From: Neisseriaceae bacterium
Lineage (GTDB): Bacteria; Pseudomonadota; Gammaproteobacteria; Burkholderiales; Neisseriaceae
Assembly (NCBI GenBank): GCA_016864895.1
Contig: CP046107.1
Coordinates: 186,001 to 250,000 of the forward strand
Length of the DNA: 64,000 nucleotides
Direction: 5' to 3'
Positions 9,449 through 20,930 of the stretch are shown here, in pieces. The notes below the pieces were generated by a model. That model was not told the origin of the DNA, did not search any database, and saw only the letters and a list, made by a program, of their open reading frames with translations. Position 1 is the stretch's first letter. The number at the start of each line of letters is the position of its first letter. Position numbers and translations under genes: made by a program.

Positions 9449-9478
9449 CCCTTCTTGTCTTAGAAGGGCTTGCTTTTT
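9449..9478 (+). terminator. Probable rho-independent terminator of erpA
   Basis: A 7-bp stem CCCTTCT (9449-9455) pairs with AGAAGGG (9462-9468) across a 6-base loop. A short T-rich tail (TTTTT at 9474-9478) follows. It lies 33 bases past the erpA stop. Confidence 0.55.
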
Positions 9479-10005
9479 ATTGTATAGTTAGGATTACTTA
9501 ATTTTTAGTAGAATGCATTTGGTAATTTATAAAAATTCTGTATTCAAATTTCAAAAGGCATTTAGATTTAAAACCTAAGAGTAAAAAATAAAAAAATATT
9601 TCATATTTTAGCTATAAGTAATACCACGTTACCATAGATAAAAATATTTTCATGGTATTTTATCCAAGACAACATAACAAGATTATATTTAAGATATTAT
9701 TTTTTTACATAGTAATAAATTAATTATTAATGACTTAGATTTTAGTTTAAAATTTTACCTAGACTAGGGTTATGCTACTTATTTATGATTATTGAGTCCA
9801 AGTAATATAATTTTATACAGGTACTCAAAGCTTTTTATTGGGTTTTATCAATAATTTTCAATGAGGATTCAATTATGCTTGATAGCTTATTGGAAAATGG
9901 TTTAGTAATCGAATTGATAACAGATAATTCTGAATTAATTAATTTACTAATTTTAAAGTCTCTTATCTAGTTAGTATAGTTGATATAGTTAAAAAGAGAT
10001 TTTTC
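9479..10005. other. Gene-free region between erpA and trpE
   Basis: No supported gene. A 31-codon frame at 9875-9970 (+) has a GAGG 8 bases before its ATG, but its product is unrecognised and contains no Trp, so it is not a trp leader peptide. A 7-bp inverted repeat AATACCA/TGGTATT lies at about 9630-9660. The downstream part (10006-10194) holds a possible esterase remnant, listed separately. Confidence 0.4.
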
Positions 10006-10194
10006 TTGTATCTAAACTGTTTATTAAATATACTTTCAAATCATATAAATATTAATAAAACTAAGCCTACAATTATTATTTGCCATGGGAAAAAAGACTT
10101 CATAATTTATTATCAATATTCTGTAAAATTAAGGAGACTATTTAAACAAGGTGATGAGCTTAGTTTGATCGATTTTTTTAGTTTAACTATTTGA
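10006..10194 (+). pseudogene. Possible remnant of an alpha/beta-hydrolase (esterase) C-terminus
   Basis: A 62-codon open stretch contains TIIICHGKKDFIIYYQYS followed by a KLRRLFKQGDEL helix. This resembles the late strand of carboxylesterase-type alpha/beta hydrolases, where a 'HGxxDxxVP' turn carrying the acidic catalytic residue is followed by a helix. No GxSxG nucleophile elbow or intact upstream part is present, and the start has no ribosome site. It is most likely a decayed 3' end, but the resemblance is by eye and could be chance. Confidence 0.3.
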
Positions 10195-10248
10195 ATAAAA
10201 TAATATTTTTATTATTAATTAGTATACTTAGTGAGAATTTAAATAAAA

Positions 10249-11715
10249 ATGATAACCATTAAAGAATTTGAACAAAAAAAACAAGAAGGTTATACACATA
10301 TCCCTTTAGTCTGCGAGCTGTTAGCGGATTTAGATACACCTTTATCTGTCTATTTAAAATTAGCTAATCAGCCTTTTAGTTATTTACTAGAATCAGCGGT
10401 GCATGTAGAAAGATTTGGTCGATATTCTTTTATTGGATTACCTTGTGATAGCTACATTAAGGTTCATGATTACACTATCGATATCTATGAGAAACATAAT
10501 ATCATTGAAACATACCAAGCAAACCCATTAGATTTTATCGATGAGTATTTTAAACGTTTTAAGACACCTGAAATTGAAGGCCTTGATCGCTTTAAAGGTG
10601 GGCTGGTGGGCTATTTTAGCTATGAGATTAATCAATATTTTGAAAAAAAGTTGAGTAATAATCCTTTACCTAAATTGATCGATATTCCTGATATATTTTT
10701 ATTGATTTCCAAAGAAATCGCTATAGTTGATAATTTTTTGGGGAAAATTTATTTAATTGTATATGTGGATGTGAATGAAACAAATGCTTATTTTAAGGGA
10801 AGAGAACGATTAGAAGAGTTAAGAGCTAAATTACGTCAAAATGTTGTTTTACCCTTATCATTAGGATGTCCAGGTTCTGAGATACAATATGAGATGACAG
10901 AAGAAGAATATCAAAACTGTATAGATGTTATTCAAAATTATATTTATGCAGGAGATTGTATGCAGGTTGTTCCTTCGAGAAGAATTTATTTAGATTATAA
11001 AGATACAGCTATTAGTCTATATCGTTCTTTACGTACTTTGAATCCTTCACCATTCTTGATTTATTATAATTTTGACGATTTTAATATTGTAGGTTCATCT
11101 CCTGAGTTATTAGTAAGAAAATCAAATAATACAGCTACGGTTCGACCTCTAGCGGGTACTCGAAAAAGGGGCAGAACGCTAGAAGAAGATTTAAAAAATG
11201 AAGAAGATCTTCTGTCCGATGAGAAAGAAATTGCCGAACATGTTATGTTAATTGATTTAGGACGTAATGACCTAGGTAAGATTAGTACAACAGGAAGTGT
11301 TAAAGTAACTGAAAAAATGGTTATTGAACGATACTCACATGTAATGCATATAGTATCCAATGTAGAAGGAGAATGTCGAGATGATATTTCTTTAATGCAA
11401 ATATTAGCTGCAACCTTTCCAGCTGGCACTTTATCAGGTACTCCCAAAATTAGAGCTATGGAAATTATTCAAGAATTAGAACCTTCCAAGCGAGGAGTTT
11501 ATGGTGGCGCCTTGGGCTATATCAGTTTTTCCGGTGATATGGATTTGGCTATTGGGATTCGTACAGCTGTGATAAAAAATGAAAAAGTTTATATTCAAGT
11601 AGGCGCAGGAATTGTTGCCGATTCAGATCGAGAAATGGAATTACAAGAGACGCAAAACAAGTCAATGGCGTTATTAAAAGCAGTACAAATGGTACAACAA
11701 GGGTTAGATAAATAA
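10249..11715 (+). CDS. trpE: Anthranilate synthase component I TrpE
   Basis: Makes anthranilate from chorismate with the TrpG amidotransferase: first step of tryptophan synthesis (488 residues). The N-terminal domain carries the feedback-site motif LLES (46-49). The C-terminal chorismate-binding domain shows [58 protein letters not shown] and [10 protein letters not shown], and ends in the catalytic [19 protein letters not shown] region. It stands alone: trpG is not adjacent and trpC is about 48 kb away in this window, so the trp genes are scattered. The ATG has no strong ribosome site. Confidence 0.95.
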   Translation: MITIKEFEQKKQEGYTHIPLVCELLADLDTPLSVYLKLANQPFSYLLESAVHVERFGRYSFIGLPCDSYIKVHDYTIDIYEKHNIIETYQANPLDFIDEYFKRFKTPEIEGLDRFKGGLVGYFSYEINQYFEKKLSNNPLPKLIDIPDIFLLISKEIAIVDNFLGKIYLIVYVDVNETNAYFKGRERLEELRAKLRQNVVLPLSLGCPGSEIQYEMTEEEYQNCIDVIQNYIYAGDCMQVVPSRRIYLDYKDTAISLYRSLRTLNPSPFLIYYNFDDFNIVGSSPELLVRKSNNTATVRPLAGTRKRGRTLEEDLKNEEDLLSDEKEIAEHVMLIDLGRNDLGKISTTGSVKVTEKMVIERYSHVMHIVSNVEGECRDDISLMQILAATFPAGTLSGTPKIRAMEIIQELEPSKRGVYGGALGYISFSGDMDLAIGIRTAVIKNEKVYIQVGAGIVADSDREMELQETQNKSMALLKAVQMVQQGLDK

Positions 11716-11741
11716 GGAAATATATCTGCCAACCACTAGTA

Positions 11742-13562
11742 TCAAGAATGTAAATATTGATATATTTTAGTTGCGATGGTTTTACTAATACCCTCAACTT
11801 TGGTTAATTCTTCTATACTTGCATTTTCGATCTCACGTAATCCTCCAAATCGGATTAATAACGCTTTTTTCCTTTTAGAACCAATTAAAGGAATTTTATC
11901 CAGTCTAGATTTTTGTCTATTTTTGTCTCGTTTATGCCGATGCCCTGTAATGGCAAATCTGTGGGCTTCATCTCTAATATTCTGAATTAAATGTAGGGCT
12001 GGGTTATCAGGATTAAGATGAATGACTCGATTAATTTCGGGAATAATTAATTCTTCCATACCTGCTTTCCTCTCAGCACCTTTGGCAACACCAATTAATG
12101 GAATATTCAGGCTTAATTTATCCCATACTTCTAATGCAGTACTGATTTGTCCTTTTCCACCATCAATTAAAACTAAATCAGGTAATACCTTTTTATCATT
12201 TTGGGAATGATCATTTTGATAATGTCTAATTAATACTTCGTACATAGCCAAGTAATCATCACCTTGAGTATCAGTTTTAATATTATAGCGACGGTATTGT
12301 GAAGGTTGCATAGCATGATCTTGATAGACAACACATGAAGCAATAGTTGCTTCTCCCAAAGTATGACTAATATCAAAACATTCTATTCTATTTAATCTCT
12401 CTATATTTAATAAATCTTTTAGAATCTCCACCCTGTGTTTTTGATTACCAGTTGTCATTTGTTTTTGTCTTATAGCTAGCATGGCATTGTCTTCTGCCAT
12501 AGCCAGCCATTTTTTTCTTTCTCCTATAACTTTTTGAGAAAATTTAATTTTTTTATGATGTTCTTGGTTTAAAGCATCTTGTAGTATTTTAGAAACTGGG
12601 AAATTAGTAATAATATGATCTGGTTTGTCTTTGCCTAGATAGTGTTGAGCTAAAAAATTTTCAGTGTATCTTTGCATCGGTTCACTAATGAGTTTTGTAC
12701 AATCTAGTATAAAGCTTTTGTCACCAATATATTGTCCATTCCTAATACTAATCCACTGAATACAAATAAAATTTTCTACAGAAATACAAGCTAAAAGATC
12801 TAAATCTAATTCATGATTTTGCTGACTATTAATAAACTGGTTATTTTGAATTTTATTCAAAGAAAAAATTTGATCCCTATATTTTGCCGCGCTTTCAAAA
12901 TCTAGCTTTTGAGCACAAAGATTCATTTTTTCTTCCAGAATTTGAATCAGAGTATCAGTTTTACCATTTAAAAACATAACTGCTTCATTTACAGTCTGTT
13001 GATAATTCTTTTGTGAAATTTCATTTGTACAAGGAGCTGAACAACGTTTTATTTGAAATAGAAGACAGGGACGAGAACGATGATTAAATGTGGTATTGTC
13101 ACATGTACGTAACTTAAATACTTTTTGGATAATATGGATACTTTCTCTGATGCATTGGCTATTAGGATAGGGGCCAAAATATTGATGTGGTTTTTGTGGG
13201 TTACCTCTAAAATAAGAAATTTGTGGATAGCAATGATGCGAGATCTTAATGAAAGGATAACTTTTATCATCTCTAAATAAAATATTATACTTAGGGCGTA
13301 GTGATTTAATTAAATTATTCTCTAAAATGAGTGCTTCAACCTCATTGCGTGTAATTGTTGTTTCAATTTTTTTAATTTGTTTTATCATTAACTCTATTCG
13401 AGGAGAATGACTTTTACTTTGAAAATAACTTCTTACCCTATGATTTAGATTCTTTGCTTTTCCAACATACAATACTGAACCCTCATCATCAAGCATTCTA
13501 TAAACACCTGGTAGATGAGGAAGATTCTTAGCAAAAGAGAGCAATTCTGGTGAATGATTCAA
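11742..13562 (-). CDS. uvrC: Excinuclease ABC subunit C UvrC
   Basis: Dual-incision nuclease of nucleotide excision repair (606 residues). It has the N-terminal GIY-YIG domain (LPGVYRMLDD ... LYVGKAKNL, about residues 17-39), the Cys cluster CLLFQIKRCSAPC near 165-177, a UVR motif around 205-240, the RNase-H-like endonuclease part (ECFDISHT; DLVLIDGGKGQ), and two C-terminal helix-hairpin-helix motifs (IPLIGSKRKKALL; VEGISKTIATKI). It converges on trpE, with 26 bases between the stops. The upstream DUF4124 gene is 19 bases away on the same strand, so the two are probably co-transcribed. UvrA is encoded 2 kb away. Confidence 0.96.
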   Translation of the reverse strand: MNHSPELLSFAKNLPHLPGVYRMLDDEGSVLYVGKAKNLNHRVRSYFQSKSHSPRIELMIKQIKKIETTITRNEVEALILENNLIKSLRPKYNILFRDDKSYPFIKISHHCYPQISYFRGNPQKPHQYFGPYPNSQCIRESIHIIQKVFKLRTCDNTTFNHRSRPCLLFQIKRCSAPCTNEISQKNYQQTVNEAVMFLNGKTDTLIQILEEKMNLCAQKLDFESAAKYRDQIFSLNKIQNNQFINSQQNHELDLDLLACISVENFICIQWISIRNGQYIGDKSFILDCTKLISEPMQRYTENFLAQHYLGKDKPDHIITNFPVSKILQDALNQEHHKKIKFSQKVIGERKKWLAMAEDNAMLAIRQKQMTTGNQKHRVEILKDLLNIERLNRIECFDISHTLGEATIASCVVYQDHAMQPSQYRRYNIKTDTQGDDYLAMYEVLIRHYQNDHSQNDKKVLPDLVLIDGGKGQISTALEVWDKLSLNIPLIGVAKGAERKAGMEELIIPEINRVIHLNPDNPALHLIQNIRDEAHRFAITGHRHKRDKNRQKSRLDKIPLIGSKRKKALLIRFGGLREIENASIEELTKVEGISKTIATKIYQYLHS

Positions 13563-13581
13563 AAATTAATATACACCTCGT

Positions 13582-13983
13582 CTAATAACAGTATTTATTA
13601 ACCTTCGTTTGATATAAATTAATCAAAGTAGTTCTAGTTGCTGCATCTTGAACTTGTTGCGCTAAATTCAGATTATTTTGTGCTTGAGCACAATTTTCAG
13701 TATCTTGCTTATTGTTTTGATTACTATCTGTTGTATTGGTAATATTCAAATTTACATCATCATCTTGTTCACTATTTTGTGAAGTCGCTTTTTTCTGCAT
13801 CATGACAGTATCTTCATCCACAACAGTACCATAGTCATAGCCTTTGGTTGGTGGTACGTCACTATAGGTGTTAATACCTTTAGATTTCCAAACATAGACT
13901 GTTTGACCGGCTATTGAAAACTTTGATATTACCAATATTGACATAAAAATAACTACCCATCTAATTAAAGAAAATCTATACAT
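13582..13983 (-). CDS. DUF4124-domain secreted protein
   Basis: A 133-residue protein of unknown function. It has a signal peptide of about 25 residues and then the DUF4124 pattern VYVWKSKGINTYSDVPPTKG (about 29-48). A Gln/Asn-rich linker follows, and a short helix near the C-terminus. DUF4124 proteins are common in beta- and gammaproteobacteria and probably act in the periplasm; their role is not established. It precedes uvrC and diverges from guaB. Confidence 0.75.
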   Translation of the reverse strand: MYRFSLIRWVVIFMSILVISKFSIAGQTVYVWKSKGINTYSDVPPTKGYDYGTVVDEDTVMMQKKATSQNSEQDDDVNLNITNTTDSNQNNKQDTENCAQAQNNLNLAQQVQDAATRTTLINLYQTKVNKYCY

Positions 13984-14096
13984 ACAATTCCTTTTCTAAG
14001 ATCTAACAAATACCTTACTTGAAAGAAATATAGTTAAACCATTATTTAAATTTCTACTTCGGTTAATTATATGCTATTTTCCTTACAATTACTTAA

Positions 14097-15608
<1,512 letters not shown>

Positions 15609-15619
15609 ACACTATTATT

Positions 15620-15651
15620 AGAGTAAGTATGCTGGTATACTTACTCTTTAA
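15620..15651 (+). terminator. Probable terminator after guaB
   Basis: A perfect 11-bp stem AGAGTAAGTAT (15620-15630) / ATACTTACTCT (15637-15647) with a 6-base loop (GCTGGT) lies 11 bases past the guaB stop. It is followed by TTTAATATATTT. It is the clearest hairpin in the window, though GC-poor and with a short U-tract. Confidence 0.6.
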
Positions 15652-15743
15652 TATATTTCATTCAAAGTGCTGTGTTTTATCCAAATTAAATCTAAATTAT
15701 AAATAGTCAATCCATTTTATAGTAGACTTTTTGGAACAATATA

Positions 15744-18563
15744 ATGACAGAATATATCAAAGTTCGTGGTGCTAGAACGCATAATCTAAAGAATATTAAC
15801 TTAGACATTCCAAGAAACCAGTTGGTTGTGATTACTGGTTTATCAGGTAGTGGAAAATCATCTTTAGCCTTTGATACGTTATACGCTGAAGGTCAGCGTC
15901 GATATGTAGAGAGTTTATCAGCCTATGCAAGACAATTCTTGCAAATGATGGAAAAACCAGATGTCGATTTAATTGAAGGCCTATCACCCGCCATTTCGAT
16001 TGAACAAAAATCAACCAATCATAATCCTCGTTCAACAGTGGGTACAGTAACAGAAATTTATGATTATTTGAGATTATTATATGCCAGAATAGGCACACCT
16101 TATTGTCCTGAACACAATGAACCCCTATCGAGTCAAACTGTTTCTCAAATGGTAGATACTATTATGAATTTGGCAGAAGGAACCAAAATAATGATTCTAG
16201 CACCTGTGGTTAGAAATCGAAAAGGAGAGTTTTTAGACTTGTTGGCAAGTTTAAAAATACAAGGTTTTATTCGTGTCAAAATAGATGGTCAGAATTATGA
16301 AATAGATGAAGTTCCTGAGCTGAAAAAAAATATTAAACATAATATTGAGGTTGTAATCGATAGAATTAAAGTTAGGGCAGATGTCAAACAAAGGTTAGCT
16401 GAAAGTTTTGAAGTAGCTTTAAGGTTAGGAGATGATCAAGCAATTGCAGTTAATATGGATACAGAAGAAGAATATTCTTTTTCAACAAAATTTTCCTGCC
16501 CTAAATGTTCTTATAGCTTATTAGAGCTAGAACCTCGCTTATTCAGTTTTAATAATCCTATAGGCTCTTGCCCCACTTGTAATGGCTTAGGAGAAATGTA
16601 CTATTTTGATATTGATAAAATTGTTGCTCACCCGGAACTCTCTTTAGCAGCAGGAGCGGTAAGAGGTTGGGATAGGAGAAATAGTATTTCTTACCAAATG
16701 ATACATTCTTTGGCAAAGCATTATAATTTTGATATTAATACACCTTTCCAAGAACTCCCAGACTCTGTCAAAAATATTTTATTGTATGGATCTGATAAAG
16801 AAAGCATTGAATTTATTTTAAACTCTGATAATGGAAAACAATATAAAAATAAGCATCCTTTTGAAGGTATTATTCCAAATCTGGAGCGGCGTTTGAGAGA
16901 AACAGATTCTTATTTTATTAGAGAAGAAATTAGTAAATATCAAACTTATTCAACTTGTACTGATTGCCATGGTGCTCGAATTAGAAAAGAGGCTAGATAT
17001 GTGCGTATCGGAAGTTTGGGAATTAATGAAGTCACTCAATTAAATTTAAAAGAAAGTTATGATTTTTTTAATCAATTAGTTTTGCAAGGTAATCAGAAAA
17101 TTATTGCAGAAAAAATATTAAAAGAAATTATTAATCGTTTAAGTTTTTTAATTAATGTTGGACTAGATTATTTGAGCTTAGCTAGGAGTACTGAAACGTT
17201 ATCTGGAGGTGAGGCACAAAGAATCCGTTTGGCCAGCCAAATTGGTTCTGGTTTAACAGGAGTAATGTATGTCTTGGATGAACCCTCCATTGGACTTCAC
17301 CAAAGGGATAATGATCGTTTACTAGCAACATTAAAATTCTTAAGAGACTTAGGCAATAGTGTGCTGGTAGTAGAGCATGATAAGGATGCGATTAAAGCTG
17401 CTGATTTTGTAATAGATATGGGGCCAGGGGCAGGTGAATATGGAGGGGAAATAGTAATGGCCTCACCCCCTTGTGAATTAGTCAAAGATAAAAATTCGAT
17501 TACTGGTCAATATATTAGTGGTAAAAAAACCATTGAATATTCCCCGCAGAAAAATCCCATAAATCCAGAACGATTATTAATTTTAAAAGGAGCAAGTGGA
17601 AATAATCTAAAACAAGTAAATTTGACCATTCCTTTAGGTTTAATTGTTTGTATCACTGGGGTTTCTGGTAGTGGTAAATCAACCCTAATTAATGATACTT
17701 TAGCAAAAATTTTAGCTAGAGAATTGAACCGAGCTGATACCAACCCAGCACCTTATGAAGAAATAACAGGACTAGAACATTTAGATAAGATTATTAATGT
17801 TGATCAATCTCCAATTGGTCGAACACCACGTTCCAATCCCGCAACCTACACAGGCTTATTTACCCATATTCGTGAATTATTTGCTAAAACTCCTTTAGCC
17901 AGAGAAAGAGGTTATAACGTAGGCCGTTTTAGCTTTAATGTTAAAGGGGGGCGTTGTGAATCCTGTCAAGGGGATGGTATGATTAAAGTTGAAATGCATT
18001 TTTTATCTGATATTTATGTACCCTGTGAAGTGTGTCATGGAAAGCGGTATAATCGTGAAACATTAGAAGTAACCTATAAAAATAAAAATATTAGTGAAGT
18101 TTTGGATATGACTGTAGAAGAAGCAAGTCAATTTTTTGAAAATATTCCTAGTATTAGCCGAAAGTTAGATATTTTAAAAGATGTTGGACTAGGTTATATT
18201 CGTTTAGGACAAAGTGCAACTACTTTATCAGGTGGAGAAGCACAAAGAATTAAATTAGCTTTAGAGTTATCTAAACGTGATACTGGTAAAACCCTTTATG
18301 TTTTGGATGAACCAACTACTGGTTTACATTTTGCGGATATCTCTTTACTATTAGATGTTATTAAACGTTTGAATAGTAAAGGAAATACAATTATCATTAT
18401 TGAGCACAATCTGGATGTCATTAAGACTGCTGACTATATTGTCGATTTAGGACCCGAAGGAGGAGATAAAGGTGGGGAAATTATAGCAAAAGGCACACCT
18501 GAAGAAATTGCGACTAATCCGAGATCCTATACTGGTAAGTATTTAAAAAGTTATCTAGAATAA
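15744..18563 (+). CDS. uvrA: Excinuclease ABC subunit A UvrA
   Basis: Damage-recognition ATPase of nucleotide excision repair (939 residues, full length). Two ABC modules are present. The first has Walker [13 protein letters not shown] near residue 33 and its signature half [13 protein letters not shown] near 487. The second has [10 protein letters not shown] near 640 and [13 protein letters not shown] near 830. Zinc-binding Cys pairs are visible at CPKC/CPTC (about 253-280), CTDC (about 405) and CESC/CEVC (about 738-765). Ends with [21 protein letters not shown] as expected. It is a single gene behind the guaB terminator. Confidence 0.97.
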   Translation: MTEYIKVRGARTHNLKNINLDIPRNQLVVITGLSGSGKSSLAFDTLYAEGQRRYVESLSAYARQFLQMMEKPDVDLIEGLSPAISIEQKSTNHNPRSTVGTVTEIYDYLRLLYARIGTPYCPEHNEPLSSQTVSQMVDTIMNLAEGTKIMILAPVVRNRKGEFLDLLASLKIQGFIRVKIDGQNYEIDEVPELKKNIKHNIEVVIDRIKVRADVKQRLAESFEVALRLGDDQAIAVNMDTEEEYSFSTKFSCPKCSYSLLELEPRLFSFNNPIGSCPTCNGLGEMYYFDIDKIVAHPELSLAAGAVRGWDRRNSISYQMIHSLAKHYNFDINTPFQELPDSVKNILLYGSDKESIEFILNSDNGKQYKNKHPFEGIIPNLERRLRETDSYFIREEISKYQTYSTCTDCHGARIRKEARYVRIGSLGINEVTQLNLKESYDFFNQLVLQGNQKIIAEKILKEIINRLSFLINVGLDYLSLARSTETLSGGEAQRIRLASQIGSGLTGVMYVLDEPSIGLHQRDNDRLLATLKFLRDLGNSVLVVEHDKDAIKAADFVIDMGPGAGEYGGEIVMASPPCELVKDKNSITGQYISGKKTIEYSPQKNPINPERLLILKGASGNNLKQVNLTIPLGLIVCITGVSGSGKSTLINDTLAKILARELNRADTNPAPYEEITGLEHLDKIINVDQSPIGRTPRSNPATYTGLFTHIRELFAKTPLARERGYNVGRFSFNVKGGRCESCQGDGMIKVEMHFLSDIYVPCEVCHGKRYNRETLEVTYKNKNISEVLDMTVEEASQFFENIPSISRKLDILKDVGLGYIRLGQSATTLSGGEAQRIKLALELSKRDTGKTLYVLDEPTTGLHFADISLLLDVIKRLNSKGNTIIIIEHNLDVIKTADYIVDLGPEGGDKGGEIIAKGTPEEIATNPRSYTGKYLKSYLE

Positions 18564-19142
18564 ACAAACAAGTGAGTTATATTGCCAATATATTGCCAAG
18601 TTTCTTAAATATTGTATTGGCATAGTTTCTTGATCTTCTTTTTCTGACATTTATCCTCCTTTTATTCGCCCATAAAACTTACTCTTATTTTTCTATTATC
18701 TTTGGATGTCTGTAAAAACTAGACACAATATTAAAGATAAGAGAAAATATCTCTAATTTGATTTATCAATCGATCTTAATAGTAAATCCTTCGTAAATAA
18801 TAAGTTACATATATTGGTACATAAATTAATAGTTTAGATTTGATGGTTATTTCTTATTTTTGTCAGATTTATTTCTGACAGGTAGCAACATAAATAAAGT
18901 CTCTTTTCTGTCAGAATAATTCATTTAGGTAGGTAATTAATTTATTTTTTGGGAAACAATTTTTAAGGTTTAATGAACACAACGTTCTACATACTCAAAA
19001 ATAAATTTTCATCTATATTAAAATCGGTATTATTTATCTCACGAAAGCCCCCCCATGATACCATAACATTTTTATTACAATTTTAACGTCCAAACATCTT
19101 ACTAATTTTTCTCATTTCCACGGATTTTATTTTCTTTGATTT
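18564..19142. other. Gene-free region between uvrA and ilvA
   Basis: No supported gene. A small minus-strand frame at 18555-18650 (31 codons) has a perfect GGAGG four bases before its ATG but runs into the 3' end of uvrA and is unrecognised. The inverted repeat TGTCAGA/TCTGACA with a 6-base loop lies around 18864-18883, and the half-site TGTCAGAA recurs near 18911. The rest is AT-rich with many stops. Confidence 0.4.
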
Positions 19143-20666
19143 TTAAAAGGGACTTAAAAATAATTCATAGGCAGGGTCATGTGTATGATCTAAAAATTCA
19201 TAATCTAACTTGTTAATAAACTGTCTAAATTCTTCTTTGTCTTGAGGTGGTACATCTATACCCATAATAACGCGTCCATAATCAGAACCATGATTTCTGT
19301 AATGGAAAAGAGTGATATTCCATTTAGATTGAAATGCACTTAAAAAATGACCTAACGCATTGGGATATTCTGGAAACTCAAAACTAAAAAGTTGTTCATT
19401 TTTAACCTCATTAGTTTTTCCACCAACCATATGTCTGATATGGATTTTAGCAATTTCGTTATCCGATAAATCCAAAGTTGCAAAACCAGATCTTGTTAAA
19501 CTTTGAGTAATTTCTTGGATATCCTCTTGGCTATTAGTTTCTATGCCCACAAATATATGTGCATTATTCCTATTACCATATCGATAATTAAATTCTGTTA
19601 TATTGCGATTACCAATCACTTGTATAAATTTTAAAAAACTACCTGCTTTTTCAGGAATAGTTACAGCTAAAATAATTTCTTTTTTCTCAGTTAACTCAGT
19701 TCGCTCTGAAACATGACGTAAACGATGAAAATTGATATTTGCACCACTATTGATAGTAATTAATGTTTGATTTTTTATATTATTATCAATAATATAGGAC
19801 TTTAAACCAGCCAGACCAAGAGCACCTGAAGGTTCAATAATACTTCTAGTCTCATTAAAAATATCTTTAATAGCTGCACAAATAGCATCAGTATCAACTA
19901 AAATAATATCATCTAATAGATCTCTACAAATTTGATAAGTAATTTTACCAACTTCCTTAACTGCTGTCCCATCTGCAAATAAACCAACTGATTTTAGACT
20001 AACAATTTTATTTTGATCAATCGATTGTTTCATGGCGCAAGAATCCTCTGTTTGTACACCAATAACTTTAATGTCTGGGCGAACATTTTTGGTAAATGTG
20101 GCAATACCTGCAGCCAGTCCTCCACCACCAATTGGTATAAATATAGCATCAATTTTTTTTGGGTATTGACTAATAATTTCCATAGCAATAGTACCTTGTC
20201 CTGCTATCACATATTCATCATCGAAAGGAGGAATATAAATCATATTATTTTTTTCAATTAATTGTAGAGCGTGTTGGTATGCATCAGAAAAAGAATTACC
20301 ATGCAATACAACATTCGCACCAAAGTGTTTGACAGCATCTATTTTGATTTGAGGTGTCGTGATCGGCATTACGATAATCGCGGAGTAGCCAAGTTTCTGA
20401 GCACCTAAAGCAACACCTTGTGCATGATTACCCGCACTTGCAGTAATGACACCATGACTGGCTTCTTCTTTGCTTAATTGAGAAATTCTATTATAAGCCC
20501 CTCTTAATTTAAAAGAAAAAACAGGCTGTAAATCTTCTCTCTTCATGTAGATACAGTTCTCTAAACGTTCAGATAAGTTTTTTGCGTACACTAATGGTGT
20601 TTGTTGAGCAACATCATAGACCGAAGATGTAAGAATTTTTTTGACATATTCTGAATAACAATTCAT
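19143..20666 (-). CDS. ilvA: Threonine ammonia-lyase (biosynthetic) IlvA
   Basis: PLP enzyme that deaminates threonine to 2-oxobutanoate, the first step to isoleucine (507 residues). The PLP Lys is K53 in FSFKLRGAYNR, SAGNHAQGVA holds the substrate, and GGGGLAAG near 188 binds the PLP phosphate. Two ACT-like regulatory domains occupy about residues 330-507, so isoleucine feedback is expected as in the long biosynthetic form. The gene lies 264 bases downstream of gltX on the same strand, separated by a structured segment. Confidence 0.94.
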   Translation of the reverse strand: MNCYSEYVKKILTSSVYDVAQQTPLVYAKNLSERLENCIYMKREDLQPVFSFKLRGAYNRISQLSKEEASHGVITASAGNHAQGVALGAQKLGYSAIIVMPITTPQIKIDAVKHFGANVVLHGNSFSDAYQHALQLIEKNNMIYIPPFDDEYVIAGQGTIAMEIISQYPKKIDAIFIPIGGGGLAAGIATFTKNVRPDIKVIGVQTEDSCAMKQSIDQNKIVSLKSVGLFADGTAVKEVGKITYQICRDLLDDIILVDTDAICAAIKDIFNETRSIIEPSGALGLAGLKSYIIDNNIKNQTLITINSGANINFHRLRHVSERTELTEKKEIILAVTIPEKAGSFLKFIQVIGNRNITEFNYRYGNRNNAHIFVGIETNSQEDIQEITQSLTRSGFATLDLSDNEIAKIHIRHMVGGKTNEVKNEQLFSFEFPEYPNALGHFLSAFQSKWNITLFHYRNHGSDYGRVIMGIDVPPQDKEEFRQFINKLDYEFLDHTHDPAYELFLSPF

Positions 20667-20821
20667 AAGGTTTCTTTACAATAATTTTATGGTTAAAGAC
20701 TTTAACTATAATTATTTAAATCATATTTGAAAAGTCTTTTGAAAAACTTGATTAAAAAATATTTAATGTAATTGATGGCACTTTAAAGTAATAGATTTAC
20801 AATCACTAAAAAAGCACCAGC

Positions 20822-20880
20822 CAAACCTTACCTCAATACAGACACGTCTGGTTGCCCTGTGAAGTAGAAAGTAAGGTCAC
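20822..20880 (-). other. Structured intergenic element between gltX and ilvA
   Basis: Arms ACCTTAC (20825-20831) and GTAAGGT (20871-20877) can pair across about 39 bases. Inside lies the near-palindrome CAGACACGTCTG (20839-20850). On the minus strand the outer arm is followed by GGCTGGTGC and a run of T. It is richer in G+C than its surroundings. It may be a gltX terminator or a small RNA; no known RNA family was recognised. Confidence 0.3.
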
Positions 20881-20930
20881 CAACAACATAAATACACTTT
20901 AAGTGAGATCAATGGCTAAATACAGTTAGA

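Noticed and set aside
9417..10248. trp attenuator or leader peptide before trpE
   Set aside because: The small frame at 9875-9970 has no Trp codons and no terminator/antiterminator pair is evident.
11064..11447. 127-codon minus-strand frame
   Set aside because: Antisense shadow of the conserved chorismate-binding domain of trpE.
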